From positions 1-29,622 of the forward strand of contig JAFLCF010000034.1 of NCBI GenBank assembly GCA_017303735.1: a DNA stretch of 29,622 bases, read 5' to 3'. The position numbers and the translations under genes are program-made. The notes beneath the pieces were generated by a model. The model was not told the DNA's origin and did not search any database. It saw only the letters and a program-made list of their open reading frames with translations. The stretch is from Anaerolineae bacterium (GTDB taxonomy: Bacteria > Chloroflexota > Anaerolineae > Anaerolineales > Villigracilaceae). Shown here in pieces: positions 8,772-16,630 of the stretch (position 1 is its first letter; every line of letters begins with the position of its first letter).

Positions 8772-8876
8772 TTACTTCAAATGAAACACCGCGCCGTACA
8801 AACCAAAAACATCCAACCTTTCGAGAAAAGATGGTTTAAAACGACGGGTACGACGCACAGAGATTTGTATGAACAT
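8772..8876 (-). CDS. Candidate arginine-rich leader peptide (34 aa) of carAB-lysJK
   Basis: ATG at 8876 opens a 34-codon frame ending in TAA five bases before the terminator stem. Residues 7-12 read VRRTRR, and a fifth Arg is at residue 20, in an operon for carbamoyl phosphate and ornithine supply. Bases 8856-8848, covering the first Arg pair, can pair with 8799-8791 (eight Watson-Crick pairs plus one G-U), as a 1:2 stem would. No strong 2:3 antiterminator was found by eye; only 6-bp alternatives involving 8773-8762 are visible. No Shine-Dalgarno sequence is present, and the ATG lies only about 4 bases from the predicted transcription start, so translation would be essentially leaderless. Being a real peptide gene is inferred from position, codon content and structure. 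Confidence 0.72.
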   Translation of the reverse strand: MFIQISVRRTRRFKPSFLERLDVFGLYGAVFHLK

Positions 8877-8886
8877 ATTGGGCGGT

Positions 8887-8914
8887 ATTCTACCATCCAT
8901 GCAAAATATGTCAA
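8887..8914 (-). promoter_or_regulatory. Sigma70-type promoter of the carA leader-carAB-lysJK operon
   Basis: A consensus -35 box TTGACA (8914-8909) and -10 box TAGAAT (8892-8887) are 16 bases apart, starting 11 bases after the purB stop. Transcription should begin near 8880, directly before the leader-peptide ATG. Confidence 0.87.
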
Positions 8915-8925
8915 TGAAATTTATT

Positions 8926-10281
8926 TTATTTACCCAGTAAGTTGTCAGTCAAATTAACTGCCAAACCGATATAAGTTTCGGGCGAGAGCGCTTTCAATTT
9001 TTCGCGTGTGGCATCATCCACATCAATTGAATTACACCAATTCTTGTAATCAGACTCAGTGAGGACTCGTCCGCGGGTTTGTTCTTTGAGCGATTCGTAC
9101 GCGTCTGATTTGCCTGCGGCGCGGAGGATGGTTTGTGCGCCTTCGGAGATGACTTCCCAATGGGCATTTAATTCCGCTTTGAGTTTTTCCTCATCAGGAG
9201 CAATGCGCTTCAGACCACGCTGGAAGTTGGTCCATGCTAACAGGCTGTGACCCAACGCCGTGCCAAACGTGCGTCGGACGGTTGAGTCTGAGAGGTCGCG
9301 CTGTAAGCGAGAGACAGTCAACTTTTGGGCGTAATGATTGAAGAGCGAGTTCGCCACGCTAAGATTGCCTTCCGCATTTTCAAAATCAATTGGATTAACT
9401 TTCTGCGGCATCGTAGACGAACCCACCTCCCCTGCTACAACTGCTTGCTTCAAATATCCATCGCTAATGTAGCGCCAGATGTCTTGAGCGAAGTCGATCA
9501 GGATTGAATTCGTTAATCGGATTAAATCAAAATACCTAACCCAATTATCGTAGGGGAGGATTTGAGTGGTGAGGAGGTTGGGTTCCAGCCCAAAACTGGA
9601 GACAAAGTCGTTGCTGAAGGAAATCCAGTCAATGTTGGGCGCTGCCGCTTGCAAGGCATTGAAGTTGCCAACAGCACCCGTCAACTTTGCTTCGAAGCGA
9701 TGGGATGCAATATCATCACGAGTCTTTTTCAGGCGGGCGATGTAGACGGCGAATTCTTTGCCTAGTGTGGTTGGCACGGCGAATTGTCCATGCGTGCGGG
9801 CGAGCATGGGGGTGGATTTGTATTTGAGAGCAAAATCAGAGAGATTGGTAATTAGTGATTGGATGGCGGGGAGAATAACTTTATCTCTTGATTCTTTGAG
9901 TGCGATGCCTTGACCTAAACTGTTGGTATCTTCGGATGTCAGCCCAAAGTGAATCCACGGAATGAGGTCTTCGAGAGATGTTCCTTGCAATTTGCTTTGG
10001 ATGAAATACTCGATGGCTTTGACATCGTGACGAGTCTTGCGTTCGTATTCGAGGATCAGTTCTGCATCGGCGTCTGAGAAATTTTTCAGAACCGATTTGA
10101 GGTGCGCAGACTCAGAGTCGCTCAAGGGGCGCACCAAGCCTGTTTTGGAAAGAGCAGGCAAAAAGTTAAGTTCGACGCGCACTCTGTCGCGTAGAAAAGC
10201 AAACTCGGAGAAGTGATCCCGCAAAGGTGATGTGGTTTCGGCGTAGCGTCCATCCAGAGGGGAAAGAAGGTGAAGGGTCAT
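8926..10281 (-). CDS. purB: Adenylosuccinate lyase
   Basis: This 451-residue lyase acts twice in purine synthesis, removing fumarate from SAICAR to give AICAR and from adenylosuccinate to give AMP. The start LLSPLDGRYAE, the block ARTHGQFAVPTTLGKE, and the superfamily signature GEVGSSTMPQKVNPIDFENAEG (about residues 286-307) mark it as the PurB type with the longer E. coli-like signature. The ATG is three bases after the guaB stop, so the two are translationally linked. The downstream side contains no own terminator before the carA-leader promoter. Confidence 0.97.
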   Translation of the reverse strand: MTLHLLSPLDGRYAETTSPLRDHFSEFAFLRDRVRVELNFLPALSKTGLVRPLSDSESAHLKSVLKNFSDADAELILEYERKTRHDVKAIEYFIQSKLQGTSLEDLIPWIHFGLTSEDTNSLGQGIALKESRDKVILPAIQSLITNLSDFALKYKSTPMLARTHGQFAVPTTLGKEFAVYIARLKKTRDDIASHRFEAKLTGAVGNFNALQAAAPNIDWISFSNDFVSSFGLEPNLLTTQILPYDNWVRYFDLIRLTNSILIDFAQDIWRYISDGYLKQAVVAGEVGSSTMPQKVNPIDFENAEGNLSVANSLFNHYAQKLTVSRLQRDLSDSTVRRTFGTALGHSLLAWTNFQRGLKRIAPDEEKLKAELNAHWEVISEGAQTILRAAGKSDAYESLKEQTRGRVLTESDYKNWCNSIDVDDATREKLKALSPETYIGLAVNLTDNLLGK

Positions 10282-10284
10282 GTG

Positions 10285-11769
10285 TTATCGCTGGCTCAAC
10301 TGATAATTCGGGGCTTCCTTGGTAATAATAACATCATGCGGATGGCTTTCGATGAGACCCGCGTTGGTGATGCGCGTGAGGCGGGTCTTGGTGCGAAGGT
10401 CTTCGAGTGACGCCGCGCCTGCATAACCCATGCCCGAGCGCAGACCGCCGACGAGTTGATAAACATACTCGCCGAGCAAACCTTTATACGGCACACGACC
10501 TTCGATGCCTTCGGGCACGAGTTTGCCGCTGCCACTTTGACCCGTTGCATAACGATCCACGCCGTAACCTTTCATCGCGCCGAGGCTGCCCATGCCGCGA
10601 TATTCTTTGAAGCGGCGACCTTCATATAACATGACTTCACCTGGCGCTTCGTCGAGACCCGCGAGCAGACTGCCGAGCATGACAGCGTTGCCACCTGCGA
10701 CGATGGCTTTGACGATATCGCCGCTGAACTTGATGCCGCCATCGGCGATGATGGAGACGCCATGTTTTTGCGCGGCGCGTGAACATTCGAAGATGGCGGA
10801 GACCTGCGGCATGCCTGCGCCCGAAACGATGCGCGTGGTGCAGATGGAACCCGCACCGACTCCGACTTTAATTGCGTCTGCTCCTGCTTCGACGAGCGCA
10901 TCCACGCCTTCAGCTGTGACCACGTTGCCTGCGAAGACGGGCAGGTCTTTCCATGCACCTTTGATGCGGCGGATGGCTTCGAGCACGCCTTTGGAATGTC
11001 CATGCGCGGTGTCGATGGTGACGACGTCTACACCTGCTTTGATCATCAAGTCCACACGGGTTTCAACATCCTTGCCCACGCCGACAGCTGCACCGACGAT
11101 GAGACGTCCTTTGGAGTCGGTGGAGGCATTAGGATAGTCGCGCGCTTTTTGAATGTCTTTGACGGTGAGCAAACCTTTGAGAATGCCATGTTCATCCACA
11201 AGCGGAAGTTTTTCGATGCGATACTTTTGCAGGATGTCTTGGGCGTCTTTGGCAGAGATGCCCACTTTGGCGGTGATGAGTTTTTCTCCGCCCGTCATGA
11301 ATTGGCTGACAGGCAGGTTGTAATCGGACGGCTCGACAAAGCGGATATCGCGATTGGTGAGTATGCCGACGAGTTTGCCTTTTTCATCAGTGATGGGCAC
11401 GCCGCTGATGTGATACGTTGACATAATTTCTTCGGCTTTGCTGAGTGGCGCGTCGGGCTGGAGGCTGATGGGTTCGACGATCATGCCTGACTGCGAACGC
11501 TTGACCTTTTCCACTTCGGCGGATTGGGCTTCGGGCGGCATGTTACGGTGGATGATGCCCATGCCACCTTCACGCGCCAACGCAATCGCCAGCCGCGCTT
11601 CGGTGACCGTGTCCATGGCAGCGGAGAGGATCGGGACGTTGAGTTGAATTGTTGGAGTGAGTTGCACACGCACATCGGTTTCGTTGGGCAGCACTTCGGT
11701 GTAGCCAGGGACAATGAGGACATCGTCGAAGGTGAGGGAATCAAAGCGGTCAAAAAGTTCTTCGTTCAT
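10285..11769 (-). CDS. guaB: IMP dehydrogenase
   Basis: This 494-residue enzyme oxidises IMP to XMP with NAD, the committed step to GMP. The barrel begins with [17 protein letters not shown]. Two CBS domains occupy roughly residues 93-210 ([24 protein letters not shown] and [22 protein letters not shown]). The catalytic cysteine is C310 in [16 protein letters not shown], followed by [11 protein letters not shown] and the flap region. The start codon has AAGGAGAT about eight bases upstream. It follows a REPIN-like element that separates it from the purine operon and is coupled to purB. The regulatory CBS pair is intact. Confidence 0.97.
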   Translation of the reverse strand: MNEELFDRFDSLTFDDVLIVPGYTEVLPNETDVRVQLTPTIQLNVPILSAAMDTVTEARLAIALAREGGMGIIHRNMPPEAQSAEVEKVKRSQSGMIVEPISLQPDAPLSKAEEIMSTYHISGVPITDEKGKLVGILTNRDIRFVEPSDYNLPVSQFMTGGEKLITAKVGISAKDAQDILQKYRIEKLPLVDEHGILKGLLTVKDIQKARDYPNASTDSKGRLIVGAAVGVGKDVETRVDLMIKAGVDVVTIDTAHGHSKGVLEAIRRIKGAWKDLPVFAGNVVTAEGVDALVEAGADAIKVGVGAGSICTTRIVSGAGMPQVSAIFECSRAAQKHGVSIIADGGIKFSGDIVKAIVAGGNAVMLGSLLAGLDEAPGEVMLYEGRRFKEYRGMGSLGAMKGYGVDRYATGQSGSGKLVPEGIEGRVPYKGLLGEYVYQLVGGLRSGMGYAGAASLEDLRTKTRLTRITNAGLIESHPHDVIITKEAPNYQLSQR

Positions 11770-11798
11770 TTTAGTTATCTCCTTTTTTATACAGCACC

Positions 11799-11938
11799 GC
11801 TGGTTGAGTAGGCGACGGTGTTCTTCCTTCGCCGTATCGAAACCAGCAGTTTGAGTGATACTTCTTGTAACAGAAATTGTTTTGCTAACTGGTGGTCTCG
11901 ATACGCCCTCCGCTATCGCTTCGGGCTACTCGACCACC
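11799..11938. repeat. REPIN-like composite of two inverted hairpins upstream of guaB
   Basis: Read on the minus strand, one imperfect hairpin (GGTGGTCGAGTAG ... CGTATCGAGACCACC) is followed by an AT-rich spacer of about 43 bases and a second hairpin (GCTGGTTTCGATACG ... CTACTCAACCAGC). The outer ends are near-matching inverted repeats (GGTGGTCGAGTAG and GCTGGTTGAGTAG, 11 of 13). The same order and spacing occur at 25841-25965. Such paired REP hairpins are the form of REPINs, which are mobilised elsewhere by RAYT transposases; none is in this window. It fills most of the IMP cyclohydrolase-guaB gap. Confidence 0.85.
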
Positions 11939-11945
11939 GAGTTGT

Positions 11946-12527
11946 TTATGATTCTGATTGTTTTTTCAAATAAGCGTGGATGACGGTGTCGTAGTGGGCA
12001 GTAGAGGCGAAGCCTTTGACGGCGAGTTTGGTGCGAGTTTTTGCGGAAATGCCGCCAGCGCGGATTTCATCGAGCACGGAATTGTAATCGGCGGGGTCAC
12101 AAACAAGGGTAACACGTTCATGATTCTTTGCCGCGGCACGGATGAGGGTCACGCCACCGATGTCGATGTTTTCGATGGCGTCAGCGTAGGTGACGTTGGG
12201 CTTCGAAATAGTCTCTTCAAAAGGATAAAGATTGACGGCGACAAGGTCGATGTAGTCCCAGCCGAGGTTGAGAAGTTGCTGATGGTCTTCGTCGGTGGGG
12301 CGGGCGAGGAGTCCGCCGTGGATGGCGGGGTGGAGGGTCTTGACCCGTCCGCCTAGGATTTCGGGCGACTTGGTATAGTCCGCGACTTCGGTGACGGGGA
12401 TGTTATTGTCGCGTAGCAGTTTGGCTGTCCCGCCTGAGGCGAGCAGAGTCCAACCGAGAGAGGCGAGGGATTGGGCGAATTCGACGAGTCCAGTTTTGTT
12501 GTGGACGGAGAGGATGGCAGTAGGCAC
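11946..12527 (-). CDS. purH: IMP cyclohydrolase, stand-alone N-terminal half of PurH
   Basis: This 193-residue MGS-fold protein corresponds to the IMP cyclohydrolase domain only and closes FAICAR to IMP. Typical blocks are LSVHNKTGLVEFAQSL, LLASGGTAKLL, GGRVKTLHPAIHGGLLAR, VAVNLYPFEET and NIDIGGVTLIRAAAKNH. It ends after the domain, with no transformylase part. The start is GTG (12527-12525), abutting the purN stop, with AAGGAG seven bases upstream inside purN. The transformylase half is a separate gene two places upstream, with purN between them, so this is gene organisation and not a frameshift. Confidence 0.92.
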   Translation of the reverse strand: MPTAILSVHNKTGLVEFAQSLASLGWTLLASGGTAKLLRDNNIPVTEVADYTKSPEILGGRVKTLHPAIHGGLLARPTDEDHQQLLNLGWDYIDLVAVNLYPFEETISKPNVTYADAIENIDIGGVTLIRAAAKNHERVTLVCDPADYNSVLDEIRAGGISAKTRTKLAVKGFASTAHYDTVIHAYLKKQSES

Positions 12528-13130
12528 TTAATAACTCCTTGTTACTTTTTCTTCAAGAATTTTCTTGAGTGTATTGACTAATAAAACATGTTCAATTTGA
12601 TGAACTCGTGCTTCGAGTGTTTCGAGCGTATCTTCTTTATTGATTGGAACGATTTCCGTTGCCAATATGGGACCATTGTCCACGCCTTCGTCAGGGACGA
12701 GGTGAACCATGACGCCTGTGTGTTGTATCTCGCCGCGTTGATAGGCTTCAAAGGCGCGTTCGATGGCGTGTGTGCCAGGGAAGGTATCTGGCAAAGCAGG
12801 ATGGAGATTGATGACTTTGTTTGGGAAGGATGAAAGAAAGGCGGAGGAAAGAATACGCATCCAGCCTGCTAAGATGATGTAGTCGGGTTGTTTGGTGGTC
12901 ACATAGTCTGCTAGTCGTTTGTCGTATTCCTGGCGAGTTTCGGGTGCAAGTTTTGCGAAGTGAAAGGCTTCAACTCCTGCATTCTTGGCGCGGACGAGTC
13001 CGTGAGCGTCCGCTTTGTTGGAGATGACACAGGCAACAGATGCGGGCAATTCACCTGACGTGCAAGCGTCGAGAATGGCTTGTAGATTGGAGCCATTGCC
13101 AGAAATGAGAACTACGAGACGTGCGGTCAT
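12528..13130 (-). CDS. purN: Phosphoribosylglycinamide formyltransferase
   Basis: This 200-residue formyltetrahydrofolate-dependent enzyme formylates GAR to FGAR. The nucleotide loop ISGNGSNLQAILDA opens the protein. The catalytic Asn-His pair is in VINLHPALPDTFPGTHAIERA, and the catalytic aspartate is in TGVMVHLVPDEGVDNGPILATE. The start lies one base after the AICAR transformylase stop, and its stop adjoins the GTG of the cyclohydrolase gene. It uses formyl-folate, like the neighbouring transformylase, which makes the three-gene grouping biochemically coherent. Confidence 0.96.
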   Translation of the reverse strand: MTARLVVLISGNGSNLQAILDACTSGELPASVACVISNKADAHGLVRAKNAGVEAFHFAKLAPETRQEYDKRLADYVTTKQPDYIILAGWMRILSSAFLSSFPNKVINLHPALPDTFPGTHAIERAFEAYQRGEIQHTGVMVHLVPDEGVDNGPILATEIVPINKEDTLETLEARVHQIEHVLLVNTLKKILEEKVTRSY

Positions 13131-13131
13131 A

Positions 13132-14304
13132 TTAGTGATGAAACAATCTTAACCCTGAGAAGACCATCGTCATGCCGTATTCGTCGCAGGCGGCGATGAC
13201 ATCTTCGTCACGATTGGAGCCGCCTGGTTGCAGGACGTATTTCACTCCGCTCTTGGCGGCGCGGTCAATTGAGTCGCGGAAGGGGAAGAAGGCATCAGAG
13301 CCGAGTGTTACATCGGTGAGACCGTCAATCCATGCGTGGCGCTCTTCGGTGGTCAACTGTTTTGGAATTTCGGTGAAGACATTCACCCAATTCTTTTTCT
13401 CTTCGTCAGTGACATCGGGTTGTAGAAACTGGTCAATCGCGTTGTCGCGGTCGGGGCGTTTGACGCCATCCTTGAACGGCAATGCCAAAACAGATGGATG
13501 CTGGCGCAGCCACCACAAGTCCGCTTTGGAGCCAGCGAGACGGGCACAATGCACCCGCGATTGCTGTCCCGCACCCACGCCGATGGTCTGTCCATCGGTC
13601 ACGTAACAAACTGAATTCGATTGTGTGAACTTGAGTGTTATCCATGCGATGAACATATCGCGGATAGCAGACTCAGGCATGCCTTTTTTCTCCGTTACGA
13701 TGTTGATGAAATCTTCGCGGGTCACAATACGATCATTGCGACGCTGCTCCATGCTCACGCCAAAGACCTGACGGGTCTCGGTCAACTGCGGTTCGTAAGT
13801 GGGGTCAATTTGCACGATGGCATATTTGCCCTGTTTCTTTTTCTTCAAAATCTCCAACGCTTCAGGCTCATACGCGGGCGCAATCACACCGTCAGAGACT
13901 TCACGCGAAATGAGTTTAGCGGTGGGAACATCCACGGTATCAGATAGCGCAATGAAATCGCCAAACGATGACATCCTGTCCACGCCGCGGGCGCGGGCGT
14001 AGGCAGTGGCTAATGGCGAGAGTTCCATATCGTCCACGAAGTAGATCTTCTTGAGGATGTCGGTCAACGGGACAGCGACGGCGGCACCTGACGGGCTGAC
14101 GTGTTTGAAGGAAGCCGCCGCAGGCAGACCGATGACTTGCTTCAGCTCCCGAACCAGTTGCCACGCGTTGAGCGCGTCCAGCAAATTGATGTAGCCCGGC
14201 GAACCGCCAAGGACGGTGATGGGCAAGTCACTGCCATCTTGCATATAGACACGGGCAGGAGATTGATTGGGATTGGTTCCATAACGGAGGGTGAGGTCTT
14301 TCAT
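13132..14304 (-). CDS. purH: AICAR transformylase, stand-alone C-terminal half of PurH
   Basis: This 390-residue protein corresponds to the AICAR formyltransferase part of PurH and transfers a formyl group from 10-formyl-THF to AICAR. It starts [19 protein letters not shown], contains the catalytic Lys-His in [42 protein letters not shown], the substrate block [20 protein letters not shown], and ends near [30 protein letters not shown] and the FSGLRLFHH tail. No cyclohydrolase domain precedes it. The start has AAGGAA upstream, and a 50-base spacer with repeat R1 separates it from purM. Whether it associates with the separate cyclohydrolase is unknown. Confidence 0.92.
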   Translation of the reverse strand: MKDLTLRYGTNPNQSPARVYMQDGSDLPITVLGGSPGYINLLDALNAWQLVRELKQVIGLPAAASFKHVSPSGAAVAVPLTDILKKIYFVDDMELSPLATAYARARGVDRMSSFGDFIALSDTVDVPTAKLISREVSDGVIAPAYEPEALEILKKKKQGKYAIVQIDPTYEPQLTETRQVFGVSMEQRRNDRIVTREDFINIVTEKKGMPESAIRDMFIAWITLKFTQSNSVCYVTDGQTIGVGAGQQSRVHCARLAGSKADLWWLRQHPSVLALPFKDGVKRPDRDNAIDQFLQPDVTDEEKKNWVNVFTEIPKQLTTEERHAWIDGLTDVTLGSDAFFPFRDSIDRAAKSGVKYVLQPGGSNRDEDVIAACDEYGMTMVFSGLRLFHH

Positions 14305-14315
14305 GATGATTCCTT

Positions 14316-14354
14316 ATAAACGGACTTTGTAACGGACTCACGAAAAAGAACGGA
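14316..14354. repeat. 39-bp repeat R1, copy in the purM-AICAR transformylase spacer
   Basis: In reverse complement this stretch aligns without gaps to the R1 copy inside purF at 34 of 39 positions. It fills most of the 50-base spacer and ends at the base before the purM stop codon. It is in the opposite orientation to the purF and purK copies relative to transcription. Confidence 0.87.
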
Positions 14355-15362
14355 CTAAACCAAAATGGTTTTATGTTCGCCTTCGATGAGTTCGCCGATG
14401 ATGAAGGTGGGTTCTGAAATAGATGCTTGCAGATTGTCGGCAATGGATTTATCCACGATGGCGACCATGCCAATGCCCATGTTGAAGACGCGGTACATTT
14501 CTTCGGTGGAGATATTACCCTTTTCTTGAATCAACTTCCACAATGGTGGGACTTGCCACGAATTCAAATGAATTGCTGCACTTAGATTTTCAGGGAGAAC
14601 ACGCGGAATATTTTCGATGAATCCGCCGCCTGTGAGATGCGCAAGGGCTTTGATCTTGTCGAGATGCGGATAAAGCGCATTGAAATAAGAACGATGTGGC
14701 GCAAGCAATGCGTCTGCTAGTGAGCAACCAAGTTGGGGGTGAACGGATTCCAAATCTGCGCCTTCAAATACTTTGCGGATGAGCGAGTAGCCGTTGGTGT
14801 GCGGTCCGCTTGAGGGTAGACCAAGGATCAGGTCACCAGCGAGCAGGTTCGGGCGGGGAAGGAGGCGGGAACGTTCCAATACGCCGACGATGGTGCCAGC
14901 CACGTCAAATTCTCCATCGCGATACACGCCAGGCATTTCCGCTGTCTCGCCACCAAGCAATGCAATGCCAGACTCTTTGCAGGCTTCAGCGATGCCTGTC
15001 ACCACATCCGCGGTTTGTTCGGGATTCAATTTTGAGGTGGCGAAGTAATCCATGAAAAAAAGCGGACGCGCGCCCTGCACGAGAATATCGTTGATGCAGT
15101 GATTGACGATGTCGTGACCGATGCCGCGATAGCGACCGACGGACGCGGCGAGTTTGACTTTGGTGCCAACGCCATCTGTGGACGCGACGAGCACGGGGCT
15201 ATCCATTTGCTTGAGCGCGGAGGCGTCGAAGAGACCGCCGAATGAACCAATGCCCGCAAGCACGGATTCGTTGTAAGTGGCTTTGACTGAACTTTTCATC
15301 AACTCCACGGCGCGGTTGCCTGCGTCGATATCAACACCTGAAGATGCATACGAGTTCGTCAT
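14355..15362 (-). CDS. purM: Phosphoribosylformylglycinamidine cyclo-ligase (AIR synthetase)
   Basis: This 335-residue protein closes FGAM to AIR with ATP. Seen are YASSGVDIDAGNRAVELMK at the start, VLVASTDGVGTKVKLA, GHDIVNHCINDILVQGA, LLGGETAEMPGVY, GLPSSGPHTNGYSLIRKVF and AHLTGGGFIENIPRVLP, in family order. The frame stays open for 39 codons upstream, but those overlap purD and do not match the family. The ATG at 15362 forms an ATGA overlap with the purD stop and gives the usual N-terminus. Confidence 0.96.
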   Translation of the reverse strand: MTNSYASSGVDIDAGNRAVELMKSSVKATYNESVLAGIGSFGGLFDASALKQMDSPVLVASTDGVGTKVKLAASVGRYRGIGHDIVNHCINDILVQGARPLFFMDYFATSKLNPEQTADVVTGIAEACKESGIALLGGETAEMPGVYRDGEFDVAGTIVGVLERSRLLPRPNLLAGDLILGLPSSGPHTNGYSLIRKVFEGADLESVHPQLGCSLADALLAPHRSYFNALYPHLDKIKALAHLTGGGFIENIPRVLPENLSAAIHLNSWQVPPLWKLIQEKGNISTEEMYRVFNMGIGMVAIVDKSIADNLQASISEPTFIIGELIEGEHKTILV

Positions 15363-16630
15363 TTGATACCTTCCAGAGCACGATGCGCAATGTCTTTGCG
15401 ATATTGCATTCCATCGAATGTGACCTTCCCGATGTTTGCATAGACTTTCTTTACAGCACTTGCAATATCTTCTGCCCATGCGGTCAGACCGAACACACGT
15501 CCGCCCGATGTGATGAGATTTTTATCTTCCGTTTTTGTGCCTGCATGAAAACAAACCATATCATCAGCAAGTTTCTCGATGGTTACGATCTTGCCGCTTT
15601 CCACTTTTTCGGGGTAGCCTTTGCTTGCCAGCACTACACAGACCGCCGCGTTGTTTTTCCATTGAATATTGATGTTTGCTAAATTTCCGTCCGCACAGGC
15701 TGCGGCAATTTCAACCAAGTCCGTTTCCAAAAGCGGAAGCACTACCTGCGTTTCAGGGTCACCGAAGCGACAGTTGAATTCCAGCGTGCGAATTCCATTT
15801 GGCGTCAACATCAAACCTGCATAGAGCACACCAACGAACGGATTGCCTTCGCTTTTCATTCCGTTCATGGCGGGATTCAAAACTTTTTCAACGGCTTCGC
15901 TCATCATCGCCGATGTAAAGATCGGCGCGGGCGCATATGCCCCCATGCCGCCTGTATTTAATCCTTGATCGCCATCCAGCAAGCGTTTGTGGTCTTGCGC
16001 GGGCAACATCGGCACAACGGACGTTCCATCCGTGAACGCCATGAGCGAGACTTCCTGTCCCGTCATCCGTTCCTCAATTACCACCTCCGCGCCTGCTTCA
16101 CCAAACACTTTCTTCACGAAAATTTCTTCAAGCGCAGACTTCGCTTCTTCATCCGTTTCAGGCAAGATTACGCCCTTGCCTGCCGCAAGTCCCGAAGCCT
16201 TAATGACGATCGGATAATCTACCGCTTCCAAATATTGAACGGCTTCATCGTAATTGGAAAAGGTCGCGTATTTCGCGGTGGGAATGTTGTGTCGTGCCAT
16301 GAAATCCTTGGCAAAGGATTTCGACGCTTCTATCTGCGCCGCAGCTTGACTCGGTCCAAAGCAGCGGATTCCCTGCGCTGAAAGCGAATCCACCAACCCA
16401 GCCGCCAAGGGCGCTTCAGGACCGACGATGACCAAATTAATTTGTTTGTTTTTGCAAAATGCAATAATCGCTGCATGGTCATCCACGGATATCTCGCCGA
16501 CATTCTCTGCCAATTCCGCTGTCCCTGGGTTGCCAGGCAACGCATACAACTTCGTCAACTTTGGCGATTGACTGACCTTCCACACAATCGCATGCTCACG
16601 CCCGCCCGAACCAATGACCAACACATTCAT
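15359..16630 (-). CDS. purD: Phosphoribosylamine-glycine ligase (GAR synthetase)
   Basis: This 423-residue ATP-grasp ligase joins phosphoribosylamine and glycine. The N-terminal dinucleotide-like loop MNVLVIGSGGREHAIVWK, YALPGNPGT, VGPEAPLAAGLVD, the ATP-grasp blocks YPIVIKASGLAAGKGVI and VVIEERMTGQEVSLMAFTDG, LLDGDQGLNTGGMGAYAPAPI, and LEFNCRFGDPETQVVLPLL are all present. Its ATG overlaps the purF stop by one base (TAATG), and its stop overlaps the purM start (ATGA), consistent with translational coupling. Nothing is missing from the catalytic blocks. Confidence 0.97.
   Translation of the reverse strand: MNVLVIGSGGREHAIVWKVSQSPKLTKLYALPGNPGTAELAENVGEISVDDHAAIIAFCKNKQINLVIVGPEAPLAAGLVDSLSAQGIRCFGPSQAAAQIEASKSFAKDFMARHNIPTAKYATFSNYDEAVQYLEAVDYPIVIKASGLAAGKGVILPETDEEAKSALEEIFVKKVFGEAGAEVVIEERMTGQEVSLMAFTDGTSVVPMLPAQDHKRLLDGDQGLNTGGMGAYAPAPIFTSAMMSEAVEKVLNPAMNGMKSEGNPFVGVLYAGLMLTPNGIRTLEFNCRFGDPETQVVLPLLETDLVEIAAACADGNLANINIQWKNNAAVCVVLASKGYPEKVESGKIVTIEKLADDMVCFHAGTKTEDKNLITSGGRVFGLTAWAEDIASAVKKVYANIGKVTFDGMQYRKDIAHRALEGIK

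Noticed and set aside
8704..8925. PyrR-binding site or other metabolite riboswitch before carA
   Set aside because: No recognisable PyrR anti-antiterminator or known riboswitch core was found, and almost the whole leader is occupied by the Arg-rich frame and terminator.
11946..14304. Frameshifted or misassembled fused purH
   Set aside because: A complete purN lies between the halves, and each half has its own start, stop and full domain.
15363..15479. purM with a 39-residue Cys-rich N-terminal extension
   Set aside because: It overlaps purD out of frame; the ATGA overlap at 15362 gives the normal PurM start.
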